In this document: piece after piece, positions 1 through 10,900 of the stretch
Layout of the letters: each line of letters opens with the position of its first letter
Position numbering within the stretch: position 1 is the first letter of the stretch
Assembly (NCBI RefSeq): GCF_001704275.1
Contig: NZ_CP011533.1
Location: forward strand, 2,232,001-2,296,000
Direction of reading: 5' to 3'
Origin: Streptomyces noursei ATCC 11455
GTDB taxonomy: Bacteria > Actinomycetota > Actinomycetes > Streptomycetales > Streptomycetaceae
Length of the DNA: 64,000 nucleotides
The notes under the pieces: model-generated
What the model was told of the DNA's origin: nothing
Database searches by the model: none
The model's input: the letters and a program-made list of their open reading frames with translations, nothing else
Position numbers and translations under genes: made by a program

Positions 1-195
1 ACCGCATCCGGCTGGCGAGCATTTGACGAGTTCGAGTCGAGCCTGCGGGACGACCTCGTCACGGCTTCGCGGGAACACCCCGGTGAGTGCCTGCTCGCCC
101 AAGTCGAGCAACGGCTGGAGCTCACGGTTACCGCAGATTCGGCATTCGGTGATCATCATGTGACTCAGGAATTCCTCAAAGGGGTGGGGTGCTGA
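1..195 (+). CDS. C-terminal fragment of an unidentified protein
   Basis: An open frame runs from base 1 to a TGA at 193-195, giving the last 64 residues of a protein whose start lies outside the window. Codon use is strongly GC-biased at third positions, as in the neighbouring genes, so I take it as real coding sequence. The residues are mixed charged and hydrophobic with no motif I recognise, no transmembrane segment and no Cys/His cluster. It points toward the P450 gene on the opposite strand, with 95 bp between the two stops. I do not assign a function; it could be a cluster gene or the cluster's neighbour. Confidence 0.55.
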   Translation, partial: TASGWRAFDEFESSLRDDLVTASREHPGECLLAQVEQRLELTVTADSAFGDHHVTQEFLKGVGC

Positions 196-290
196 GCAGG
201 TAGCCGCAGGCAGAATCAGGGCCATGCGGAAGCCACGGTGCGTGGGGTGGTAGTGGTCGCTATCACCTGGTAACCGAAAGGCTGTTGTGA

Positions 291-1562
291 CTACTGCGCG
301 TGCGATCCGGTCGGGGTGTCTGTGGTGCACGCGGGGCCATGGGTCCGCACCGGCAGCTCGTCCAGCCCGCGCAGGAAGGCCCGCCGCCATCGGAGCTCGC
401 TCTCCGGCACAGCCATGCTGAGTTCGGGGAAGCGTCGGAGCAGCCCGTCAAGGGCGATCTCCCCCTCGAGGCGGGCAAGCGCGGCGCCCAGACAGAAGTG
501 CACGCCGCTACCGAAGGTGAGATGACCGCTGTCGCCTCGCGCCACATCGAACGTATCGGCCTGCGGGAACCGCTCCGGATCACGGTTGGCCGCTGACAGG
601 TTGATGAGTATGAGGCTGCCCGCCGGGACCACGGTGCCGCCGAACGACACCTCCTCGGCGACGTACCGGGTGGTGATCTCGACCGGTGCGAAATAGCGCA
701 GCATCTCGTCCACGGCGCCGGCCATGTAGTCCGGCTTACCGCGCAGGAAGTCTGCCTGCTCTGGGTGCGTGAGCATCAGATAGGCGCCCGTGCCGATGAG
801 GTTGACAGTTGTTTCGACGCCTGCGACGAGCAGCAGGAAGACCATCGACACCAACTCGGCATCATCCAGCCGGTCTTCGTTGTCACGCATCTGCACGAGC
901 GCAGAGAGGAGGTCGTTCCCGGGGTGGTGGAATCGTTCGTGGATGAGCTCAAGCACGAAGTTCATGAGGCCGCGGTAGGAGTCCGGCTTGAGCTCCTGCA
1001 CTTCGGGATCGTTGCTGACGACGATCGCCGTCCAGTCCCGGAAGCGGTCGTGGTCTTCCTTGGGGATACCGAGCAGCTCGCAGATCACAGCCACCGGCAA
1101 CCGGTAGGCGAATTCCGCCATCAGGTCGACGGGCTGACTGCTTCCCTTCTCCTCCAGGCCGCACAGCAGATCGTCGACGATCTCCTTTATCCGGGGCCGC
1201 AGTTCGGCGATCCGGCGCGGAGTGAAGCCTCTCGAAACCAGCTTGCGGAGCCTTGTGTGGTCCGGCGGGTCGAGGCGCAGCATATTGCGGTAGAAGTAGT
1301 CTTCCATGCCGTCCGGCACACCGGCCGTAACAGCAAAGGATAAATCAGCAAACTTCGTGGGATCGTTGCTGAATCGGCCGTCACGCAGGACGAACTGCAC
1401 GTCCTCGTAACGATTGACCATCCAGAGTTCGCGACCGTCATAGAAGCGGACTTTGGCAAGTGGGCGTTCTCGGAGCAAGTGGCGATACGTCTCGTATTGG
1501 CCGACGTGAAACAGGTCATCCTGTACGTCGAGGACCTCTGGTAACTGACGAGCTGCCATCAT
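291..1562 (-). CDS. Cytochrome P450 (macrolide-type hydroxylase)
   Basis: Haem-thiolate monooxygenase of the bacterial macrolide-tailoring type, 423 residues from the chosen start. The haem loop FGSGVHFCLG puts the ligand Cys near residue 357. The I-helix has AGVETT with the usual acid/Thr pair, unlike EryF, which lacks that Thr. The K-helix ExxR is EMLR. The ATG at 1562 is chosen because AGGGGG lies just upstream; an ATG at 1559 follows directly, and a longer frame up to 1625 has no comparable site. It is transcribed divergently from PKS I. There is one in-frame TTA codon (forward bases 1341-1343). It probably hydroxylates the macrolactone or glycosylated macrolide; the position cannot be read from sequence. 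Confidence 0.9.
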   Translation of the reverse strand: MMAARQLPEVLDVQDDLFHVGQYETYRHLLRERPLAKVRFYDGRELWMVNRYEDVQFVLRDGRFSNDPTKFADLSFAVTAGVPDGMEDYFYRNMLRLDPPDHTRLRKLVSRGFTPRRIAELRPRIKEIVDDLLCGLEEKGSSQPVDLMAEFAYRLPVAVICELLGIPKEDHDRFRDWTAIVVSNDPEVQELKPDSYRGLMNFVLELIHERFHHPGNDLLSALVQMRDNEDRLDDAELVSMVFLLLVAGVETTVNLIGTGAYLMLTHPEQADFLRGKPDYMAGAVDEMLRYFAPVEITTRYVAEEVSFGGTVVPAGSLILINLSAANRDPERFPQADTFDVARGDSGHLTFGSGVHFCLGAALARLEGEIALDGLLRRFPELSMAVPESELRWRRAFLRGLDELPVRTHGPACTTDTPTGSHAQ

Positions 1563-1916
1563 CCAAATCCCCCTGTGAATGAGACTCCTTGCGGAGTCCT
1601 TTACACGGCCGGCGCTCCAGGTCACAGGGCTGCCGACTGGAGGGACGCTAGCAGGCTAGTCGCATCTGGGCAACGGACTTGTGGTTCTCTGAGGGCGGCA
1701 GCAGCCCTCCCTGTGCTGGATTGCATACCGCTGTTACAGTTGCCCGGTCACCAGTGGGTATCGGGGGTCTGCTGAGGTGTTTTAAGGGATCCGTGCAGAC
1801 CCCGGACCCTTGTGTAGAGCGGGAACTGCGTCTCTTCAGCGCCAAGGAAGCGTAGTGCGCGGCCGTTTGCCGCTTGAGACGATTCATGCCAATTTGAAAG
1901 TGAGCGGTGCCTCCTC
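1563..1916. promoter_or_regulatory. Divergent intergenic region between P450 and PKS I
   Basis: These 354 bp separate two divergently transcribed genes and must hold promoters for both, including the 10.7-kb PKS I gene. I see no convincing consensus -35/-10 pair and no long inverted repeat. No credible ORF with cluster-like codon use crosses it. Confidence 0.45.
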
Positions 1917-4900
1917 ATGTTCCATTCTCTTTCGCATCGTGCCGAGAGCTCCGTGGTGCCATGGGTGATATCGGCCTCATCCGACTCGGAACTGTCGGCG
2001 CATGCGTCGTCCGTTCTGCAAGCCCTCGACAGCAACAAAGATGACGCGACCGTCGAGGGCGTCGGAGCCGCGCTGGCCGCGGCTGACACCACGGGTCCGT
2101 ACCGCGCAGTGGTGTGCGGCGCTTCCCTGGCAGAATTACGGAATGGCCTGTCCGCCGTGGCGGCCGGCCGGCCGCACCCGGGCGTCGTCCGAGGGAGCGC
2201 GGCGGGGCCCGCGTCGGTGGCCTTCGTCTACCCCGGGCAGGGCGCGCAGTGGCCGGGGATGACGCTGGACCTCATTGCGGAGTCGCCAGTGTACCGGGCC
2301 GCGATGTCGGAGTGCGGGGAGGCGTTTGCCCGGATCGGCGGAGTTGACCTGGAGGCTCTGCTACGGGAGCCGGAGGGGTCGCCGTTGCTTCGGCAGCCGG
2401 ATCTGGTGCAGCCAGCCTTGTTCGCCATCGAGGCCTCGCTGTCGAGGCTTTGGGCGTCGTTCGGCGTGGTACCCGATGCGATGGTCGGTCACAGCATGGG
2501 GGACGTGGCGGCGGCGTACACCGGCGGCGGCGTTGAGCTGGCCGACGCGGCACGGGTTATCGCCGAGTGGAGCGGCGCGATGATGCCGCTCGTCGGCCGC
2601 GGAGACATGGCCTCTGTGGCCATGTCCGCGGAGGAGGTCGAGCGGCGCCGGCGGGTGTGGGCGGACGACGTGGTGGTGGCCGGGATCATCAGCCCCCGCT
2701 CAGTACTGCTGGCCGGTGCCCCGGAGAGCATTGCGCGCCGGGTGGCCGAGCTGTCCGCAGAGGGGATCGCGGCACGGATCATCGAGGTCGGCATGGCCGC
2801 GCACGGCCCGCAGGCGCAGGATGTCTACGCCCCCACTGAGGCTGTCCTCGGCTGGTTCGCCCCCGGATCGGGCACTGTGCCCTTCTATTCCGGCCTGACC
2901 GGCGACCGGCTCGACACCCGTGAAATGACCGGCCGTTACTGGGCGGACAACTTCCGCAACACCATACGGTTCGATGCGGCGGTCAGGTCCTGCCTGGCCC
3001 AGGGCATTGACGTATGCGTCGAGGTGAGCCCGCATCCGGTGCTGATCGGCGGTGTCGAGCAGACGGTGGAGGCGACCGGGGCGGCCGTGACGACGCTGCA
3101 CACGATGCGCCGGCGGCACGGCGGTCTGCGCCGGTTCCTGGAGGCGCTGGCTCAGGCGTACACGGCCGGCGTCCCGGTCGACTGGACAGCGGCCTTCACG
3201 TCCGCGTCCACCGGCCGTTTCCCGCTTCCTGAGCTTGCCGGTCGTGTTCTCACGCAGCCCGCGCTGGCCCCGATGCCCGCCGTGGCTGTGTCGACGCCCG
3301 GCGCGACCGCCGACGGGCGTCGGAGTCAGCTCGAACGGCTGGTGGTCGCCGAGGCCACAGCCGTACTGGGGTCGGCCGGCCGGGTGGACCCGGCCGCGTC
3401 GTTCCTGGAGGCCGGGTTCGACTCCGCGCTGGCGGTGGAGCTGGTCAACCGGCTGCGGGTGGCCTTGGACCGGCACATTTCCGTGGTGACCATATTCGAC
3501 CACCCCACCCCGCGCGAGCTCGCAGCGGCGCTGGCCGACCCTCAAGGCACCGTCCCGGCCGCCGCATTGCCCACAGCTGGGACCACGCTGTCGGCACAGG
3601 ATGATCCGGTCGTCGTCGTCGGCGTGGCGTGCCGGCTGCCGGGCGCGGTGGGCAGCCCGGAGCAGTTGTGGGCGCTGCTTGCCGAGGGTGGCGACGCGAT
3701 CGGCCCTCTGCCTGACGACCGTGGTTGGGACGTGGCCGCTCTGACCCATCCAGACGGCACCCGGCCCGGCACCAGCCAGCAGACCGCTGGGGGGTTTCTC
3801 GCCGACGCAACCTCGTTTGACCCGGAGTTTTTCCGGATGTCGCCCCGCGAGGCGCTGGCCACTGATCCGCAGCAGCGGCTCCTCCTCGAAGTCGCCTGGG
3901 AGGCTCTGGAACGGGCGCACATCCCGCCGACCACACTACGGGGCACGCGTACCGGTGTGTTCGCCGGCGTGATCGGCCAGGAGTACGGCCCCCGGCTGGC
4001 CGAGGGTACTGACGAGGTCGGCGGATACCTGTTCACCGGCACCACTCCCAGCGTCGCGTCCGGCCGCCTCGCTTACACGCTCGGCCTGGAGGGCCCCGCG
4101 CTGAGCGTGGACACGGCCTGCTCGTCCTCCCTCGTGGCGATCCTGCTGGCGTGCCGGTCGCTCGCCATGGGAGAAACGGACTTGGCGCTCGCCGGTGGCG
4201 TCACGGTGATGCCGGGACCCGGCATGCTCGTCGATTTCAGCAAGCAGGGTGTGCTGGCCGCGGATGGGCGGTGCAAGGCGTTCTCGGCGGACGCGGACGG
4301 TTTCGGCATGGCCGAGGGCGCCGGCATGCTGGTACTGGAGAAGCTGTCCGATGCCCGCCGACGCGGGCATCCGGTGCTCGCCGTGCTGCGTGGCGGCGCA
4401 ATGAACTCCGACGGCGCGAGCAACGGGCTGTCCGCGCCGAACGGCCGCGCGCAGCGCGAGGTGATCGAGCGGGCGCTCGCCGACAGCGCGCTGCGGCCGT
4501 CCGACGTGGACGTGGTCGAGGCGCATGGCACGGGCACCCGGCTCGGCGACCCCATCGAGGCCCAGGCGCTCGCCGAGTCCTACGGCTCGGGCCGGGCTGG
4601 CGCGCCACCGCTGTGGCTCGGCTCGGTCAAGTCCAACCTCGGACACACCCAAGCCGCCGCGGGTGTCACCGGCGTCATCAAGATGATCCTCGCGCTGCGT
4701 AACGAGATGCTGCCGTCCAGCCTGCACGTGCGGGAACCCTCTCGCGAGGTGGCCTGGGCGGACAGCGGTCTGCGGGTGCTGACCGAGTCCGTGCCGTGGC
4801 CGAAGTCAGGCACGCCGCGCCGGGCCGGTGTCTCCTCTTTCGGGATCAGCGGTACGAACGCGCACCTCATCGTCGAGGAGGCGCCCGGGGACTCGCCCCA

Positions 4901-7900
4901 GGACGCAGGCGTGCCGTCCGGCGCGGATGTCCCGGCGCAGGGCGCGGCGGAGCGGTCGGCCGGGGAACCCGACGGCGTGCCGCTGGTGGTGACCGGAGCC
5001 GGTCACGACGGGCTGCGCCGGCAAGCCGCGCGCCTCGCCGCTCATCTGCGCGACCACCCGGAGCTGCGGCTCGCCGACCTCGGCCATTCCTTGGCGGTCA
5101 CCCGAGCGGCGCTCGGCCACCGGATCGCTCTCGCCCCCCGGGACCGTGCGGACGCCCTGCGGCTCCTGGATGACCTAGCCGCCGGCACTCCGACAGAGCC
5201 GGTGTACGACGTCGGGCGCGGCGGCCGGTCCGCGGTGTTCGTCTTCCCCGGGCAGGGCTGGCAGTGGGCCGGTATGGGCGTCGAACTGCTGCAGTCCTCC
5301 CCCGTGTTCGCCCGCGCCATGGCTGACTGCGATCGCGCACTGGCTGCGCACACGGGCTTCTCGGTGATCGACGAGCTGCGCGAGCAGCACGCGCGGGGCG
5401 ACCAGGCACCGGACGACCGGGTGGAGCGGGTCCAGCCGGCGCTGTTCGCCATGATGGTGTCGCTCGCCGCGCTGTGGCAGGCCCACGGCGTGCGGCCCTC
5501 GGCCGTGGTCGGGCACTCGCAGGGTGAGATCGCGGCAGCCTGCGTGGCCGGCGCGCTGTCCCTGGACGAGGCCGCTCGCCTGGTCGCGGTGCGCAGCGGG
5601 CTGCTGGCCGGGCTGCGCGGCCGGTGCGGCATGGGAGCGGTGGCCTTGGGCGCCGAAGCGGTGGAGGCCATGCTGGCCGACCGCCCGTACGGTTTGGTGG
5701 TCGCCGCGGTGAACGGTCCGCGTTCGGTGGTGGTGGCCGGCCCGGGCGACGAGCTCGACGGCTTCCTTGCGGAGTGCGACGCGCTCGGCATCCGGGTCAA
5801 CCGGCTGCCGGTGGACTATGCGTCACACTCGCCGCAGATCGAAGAGATCCGCCCGGCACTGCAGCAGGGCCTGGGACGGGTCGAGGCCCGGTCGGCATCG
5901 GTGCCGTTCTACTCAACGGTGCGCGGCGAGTGGACCGATGGCGCCAGCCTGGATGAAGAGTATTGGTATGCCAATCTCCGCGAGCCCGTGGCGTTCGAGC
6001 CATCGATCCGCTCGCTGGCCGCCGCGGGGCATCCGGTGTTCCTGGAGATCAGCGCGCACCCGGTGCTGTGCGCCGCGGTCGAGGAGAGCGCCGGTACTGA
6101 TCCGGGTGGCACGGTCGCGGTGGGTTCGCTGCGTCGCGGGCTGGGCCAAGTGAGCGACTTCTACGCGTCGCTGGCCCGGTTGCACGCGGCCGGGGTGGAT
6201 GTGGAATGGGGTGAGCTCTACAGCCGGTTTGCGGGTCAGGTCGTCGAGCTGCCCACCTACGCCTTTCAGCGCCGGCGCGTCTGGCTGGAGCCAGCCGCGC
6301 CGGCAGCCGGTCGGCCCGACCCGGTGGACGCCCTGCAATACCACATCGAATGGCGTGCCCAGCGGCTGTCGGACACCCCACCGGCGCCGGGCACTTGGCT
6401 CGTGGTGCGCGGACTGGAGGACCACCCGGTGACCGCGGCAGCGCGTGACGCCGTGACCGAGGCCGGCGGTCACGTGGTGGAACTGGTGCTGTCCCCGGCG
6501 GAGTGCCGCCGAGACGCCCTCGCCGCGTGGCTGAGGGCCGAGCACTCCCGATTCGACGGCGTGCTCTCCGCGTTGGCGGTGGACGACACCCCGGCTGACC
6601 CCGCGTCACCGATGTCGCTGCCCTCACTGGGCGCCAACCTGGCTCTGTTGCAGGCACTGCTCGACCTCGGCGCCAGCGCCCCGCTGTGGTGCCTGACCAC
6701 CAGTGCGGTCGCCACCACACCCGCCGAAACCGTGCCAGAGCCGGCGGCGAGCGGGCTGTGGGGCCTTGGACGGGTCGCCGCTCTGGAACACCCCGAGCTC
6801 TGGGGCGGTCTGATCGACGTGCCGGCCAACGGAGTTGCTGACGTGCGTCGGCACCTCGCCGCCGTGCTCAGCGGCGGGGAGGTTCCCGAAGACGAGGTGG
6901 CCCTGCGCGGCGGCCGGGTACTGGCCCGCCGGTGGGTTCGGTCGGCCCGGCAGGCGCCGACCAACGTTCCGGAGTGGACGCCGACCGGCACGGTACTGGT
7001 CACCGGCGGGACCGGTGGCATCGGACAGCAGGTGGTCCGCTGGCTGGCTGGAATCGGCGCAGCGCACATCCTCGTGGTGAGCCGACGAGGCCGCACCGCT
7101 GACGGGGTCGAGGAGCTGGTGGCCGAGGTGGAGGCGCTGGGATCGGCGATCACCGTCGCGTCCTGCGACGTCTCCGACCGCGACCAACTTGCGGGGTTGA
7201 TCGGCTCGATCGACCCTCAGCATCCGCTTACCGCCGTGTTCCATACTGCGGCCGGCCTGGACGACGCACTGATCGAGCACCTCGGCCCGGAGCAGGTCGA
7301 GCGTGCCGCCCGGTCCAAGGTGCTGGGCGCAAAGCACCTGCACGAGCTGACCGCGGAGCTGGACCTGTCCGCGTTCGTGCTGTTCTCGTCGTTCGCCTCG
7401 GCGTTCGGTGCACCTGGCTTGGGGAGCTACGCGCCCGGCAATGCCTACCTCGACGCGCTGGCTCGGCGGCGACGCGCCGAGGGGCTCGTCGCCACCTCGG
7501 TCGCGTGGGGCACGTGGGCCGGTTCGGGCATGGCCGAGGGGCCGGTCGGAGAGCGTTTCCGGCGGCACGGCGTGATCGAGATGTCCCACGAGCACGCGCT
7601 GCGCGCTCTGCGGAACGTGATCGATGGGCCGGAGACCTGCCCAGTGGTCATCGACATCGCGTGGGACCGGTTCCTGGAGGCGTTCACCGCCCAGCGGCGC
7701 ACCCGTCTGTTCGACGACCTGCCGGAGGCTCAGCAGCGGCTCGATGCCGGTGCTGCCACAGCGTCGCCGATGGCCGGCCTGCCGCCGGAGCAGCGCGCCC
7801 GCGCCTGCACGGACCTCGTGCGGAGGCACGCGGCCGAGGTGCTCGGCTACCCCGACCCGGAACAGATGCCCACGGGGCGGGCGTTCCGAGACGCGGGCTT

Positions 7901-10900
7901 CGATTCGCTTGCGTCGGTGGAGCTGCGCAACCGCCTGAGCGCGGCCACCGGACTGCACCTTCCGCCTACCGTCGTCTTCGACCATCCCGACGTGGCTGCA
8001 CTCGCCCGGCACCTGTCCGCGCTGCTTGGCGTCGACGCCGGCCTGCCCGAAGTGCGGGTGCAGCCGCAGGCCCCGGCCGACGAGCCCATCGCGATTGTCG
8101 GCATGGCCTGCAGGTTCCCGGGCGGGATCGAAACCCCGGACCAGTTGTGGGAGTTTGTCCTGGGTGACGGCGACACCACCGGCGAGGTGCCCGAGGACCG
8201 CGGCTGGAACATTGCCGGGCTCCTCGCCGCCGGGGCCTCCACCGACCGCCCCCGGGGCTCGTTCCTGGACGACGCAGCCGGGTTCGACGCCGCGTTCTTC
8301 GGGGTGTCCCCGCGCGAGGCGCTGGCCATGGACCCGCAGCAACGCCTCGTACTGGAGGCCACCTGGGAGGCGCTGGAAGGGGCCGGTATCCGGCCCGGCA
8401 GCCTGCGTGGCAGCGACACCGGCGTGTTCCTCGGCATGTCTCACCAGGGATACGGCGCCGGTGGCAGCACCGAGGAAACGGACGAGGCCGGTGTGGCGGG
8501 TTACCTGGTCACCGGCACCACGGCCAGCGTGGCCTCCGGCCGGATCGCCTACGTGCTGGGTCTGGAGGGCCCGGCGCTGACGGTGGACACCGCTTGCTCG
8601 TCCTCGCTGGTGACACTGCACCTGGCCTGCGGGGCGCTGCGGGCGGGTGACTGCTCGCTGGCCGTGGCGGGCGGGGTCAGCGTGATGGCCAGCCCGGACG
8701 TGTTCACCGAGTTCTCCCGGCAGGGTGCGCTGGCCCAGGACGGACGCTGCAAGCCGTACGCGGCGGACGCCGACGGCTTCGGGCTGTCCGAGGGCGTCGC
8801 GCTGCTGGTGGTGGAGCGGCTCTCCGAGGCACGCCGCCGGGGTCACCGGGTGCTGGCCGTGGTGGCTGGGTCGGCGGTGAACTCCGACGGCGCGAGCAAC
8901 GGTCTGACCGCGCCGAACGGGCGCGCGCAGGAACGGGTGATCCGGCAGGCCTGGGACCGGGCCGGGGTATCCGGCGAGCAGGTCGACGTGGTCGAGGGCC
9001 ACGGCACCGGTACCCGGCTGGGCGACCCGGTGGAGGTCTCCGCTCTGGTCGCCACCTACGGGCGGGCGCACGGCGAGGCGTCGCCTGTGCTGCTCGGCTC
9101 GGTGAAGTCGAACATCGGCCACGCTCAGGCCGCCGCTGGGGCTGCCGGCCTGATCAAGATGGTGCTCGCGCTGCGGCACGGGATGGTGCCCGGGATGCGG
9201 TGCCCCGGTGGTGTCTCGGAGTTGGTGGACTGGCAGTCGTCGGGCATCGAGGTGGTCACTGGGCCGCGCCCGTGGACGGGCGGGTCATCGGACGGGGTTC
9301 GCCGCGCCGGGGTCTCCGCGTTCGGTGTGTCCGGAACCAACGCGCATGTGATCATCGCCGAGGCGCCGGCCGATGCGGAGCCTGCGGAGCCGGCCGGGAA
9401 CGGGGTGTTCGGGCTCGCGGAGGCTCGGCCCCTGGTGCTGTCCGCGCGGACGCCCGCCGCGTTGCGCGAGGCGGCCAGTGACCTGGCCGGCCACCTCACC
9501 GCGCACTCCGACACGCCACTGCCCGACGTGAGCTGGACGCTCGCCATGCGCGAGCCGTTGGAATACCGCGCGGCTCTTGTCGTGGCCACGGCCGACGAGG
9601 CCGTAGCCGCGCTGCGGGACGTCGCCTCGGGCGAGCCGGGTGAGCGCGCCGTGACCGTGCAGGCACGCGAGCGGGACCGGGTGGTGTTCGTGTTTCCCGG
9701 GCAGGGCTCGCAGTGGCGGGGCATGGCACTGGAGTTGCTGGACCAGGTGCCCGCGTTCGCCGAGGCGATGGCCGAGTGCGACGCGGCGGTTTCGGCGGTG
9801 GCCGGGTTCTCGGTCCTGGCGGTACTGCGTGGCGAGGTGGACACACCACCGTGGGACCGGGTCGACGTGATCCAGCCGGTGCTGTTTGCGGTGATGGTGT
9901 CCCTGGCGCGGACGTGGCAGGCCTGCGGAGTCACACCTGCCGCGGTGATCGGACATTCGCAGGGCGAGATCGCAGCAGCATGCGTGGCCGGGGCTCTGTC
10001 CCTGGCGGACGCGGCGCGCGTGGTGGTGCTGCGCAGCCGTACGCTGCGGGCGCTGGCCGGCCTCGGCACCATGCTGCACATCGCCCTGTCCCGGGACGCC
10101 GTGATCCGGCTGCTCTCCGATGGTGACCCCATTGAGCTGGAGGTCGCCGCGGTCAACGGGCCGGCGTCCGTAGTGGTCGCGGGTGACCTCGTCAACGTCG
10201 CCCGTGCCGAGGCCCGTTGCGCCGAGCGCGGCGTGAACGCCCGCCGGATACCCGTGGACTACGCCTCGCACACCGCGCAGATCGAGCAGGTGCGCGAGGA
10301 GTACGCGGAGACGGTGGGCACCGTGACTGCCGGCCCGTGCCGTATCCCGCTGTTCTCCACCACCCGCAAGGCGTTCGTGGAAGGTCCCGACCTCGACGCC
10401 GAGTACTGGTACGCCAACTTGCGTGGCACCGTCGAGTTCGACACGGCCGTCCGGTCCCTGCTGGCCGACGGCCACGACACCTTCATCGAGGTGAGTCCGC
10501 ACCCGGTGCTTGCGGCGAGCGTGCAGGACATCGCTGTCGACACGGGCGCCGAAGGCGTCGTCGTACTCGACACACTGCGCCGCGACGACGGCGCACCGAG
10601 CCGGTTCCTTGGCTCGCTCGCCCAGGCCCACGCCCAGGGCATGGCCGTGGACTGGGCGGCGATATGCGGCACCGGCCGGCATGTCAGCCTGCCCGGTTAC
10701 CCCTTTCAACGGCAGCAGTTCTGGCTGCGGCCCACCGCCGGGCGGGCCCGTGACGAGATCGCGGACTGGTTCTACGACGTGACGTGGACCCGGTTCGGCG
10801 AGTCGGCCAGGCCCGCGCTGCGGGGCGAGTGGCTGGTGGTGGTGCCATCCCAGCCTGCTGACGCGGAACGTATCGAGCGCTGGCTGGAGCCACTGTGCGC

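Noticed and set aside
6624..9179. An 851-codon open frame on the minus strand opposite PKS I
   Set aside because: Same reason: a GC-bias shadow of the KR1-KS2 coding region without any recognisable family motif.
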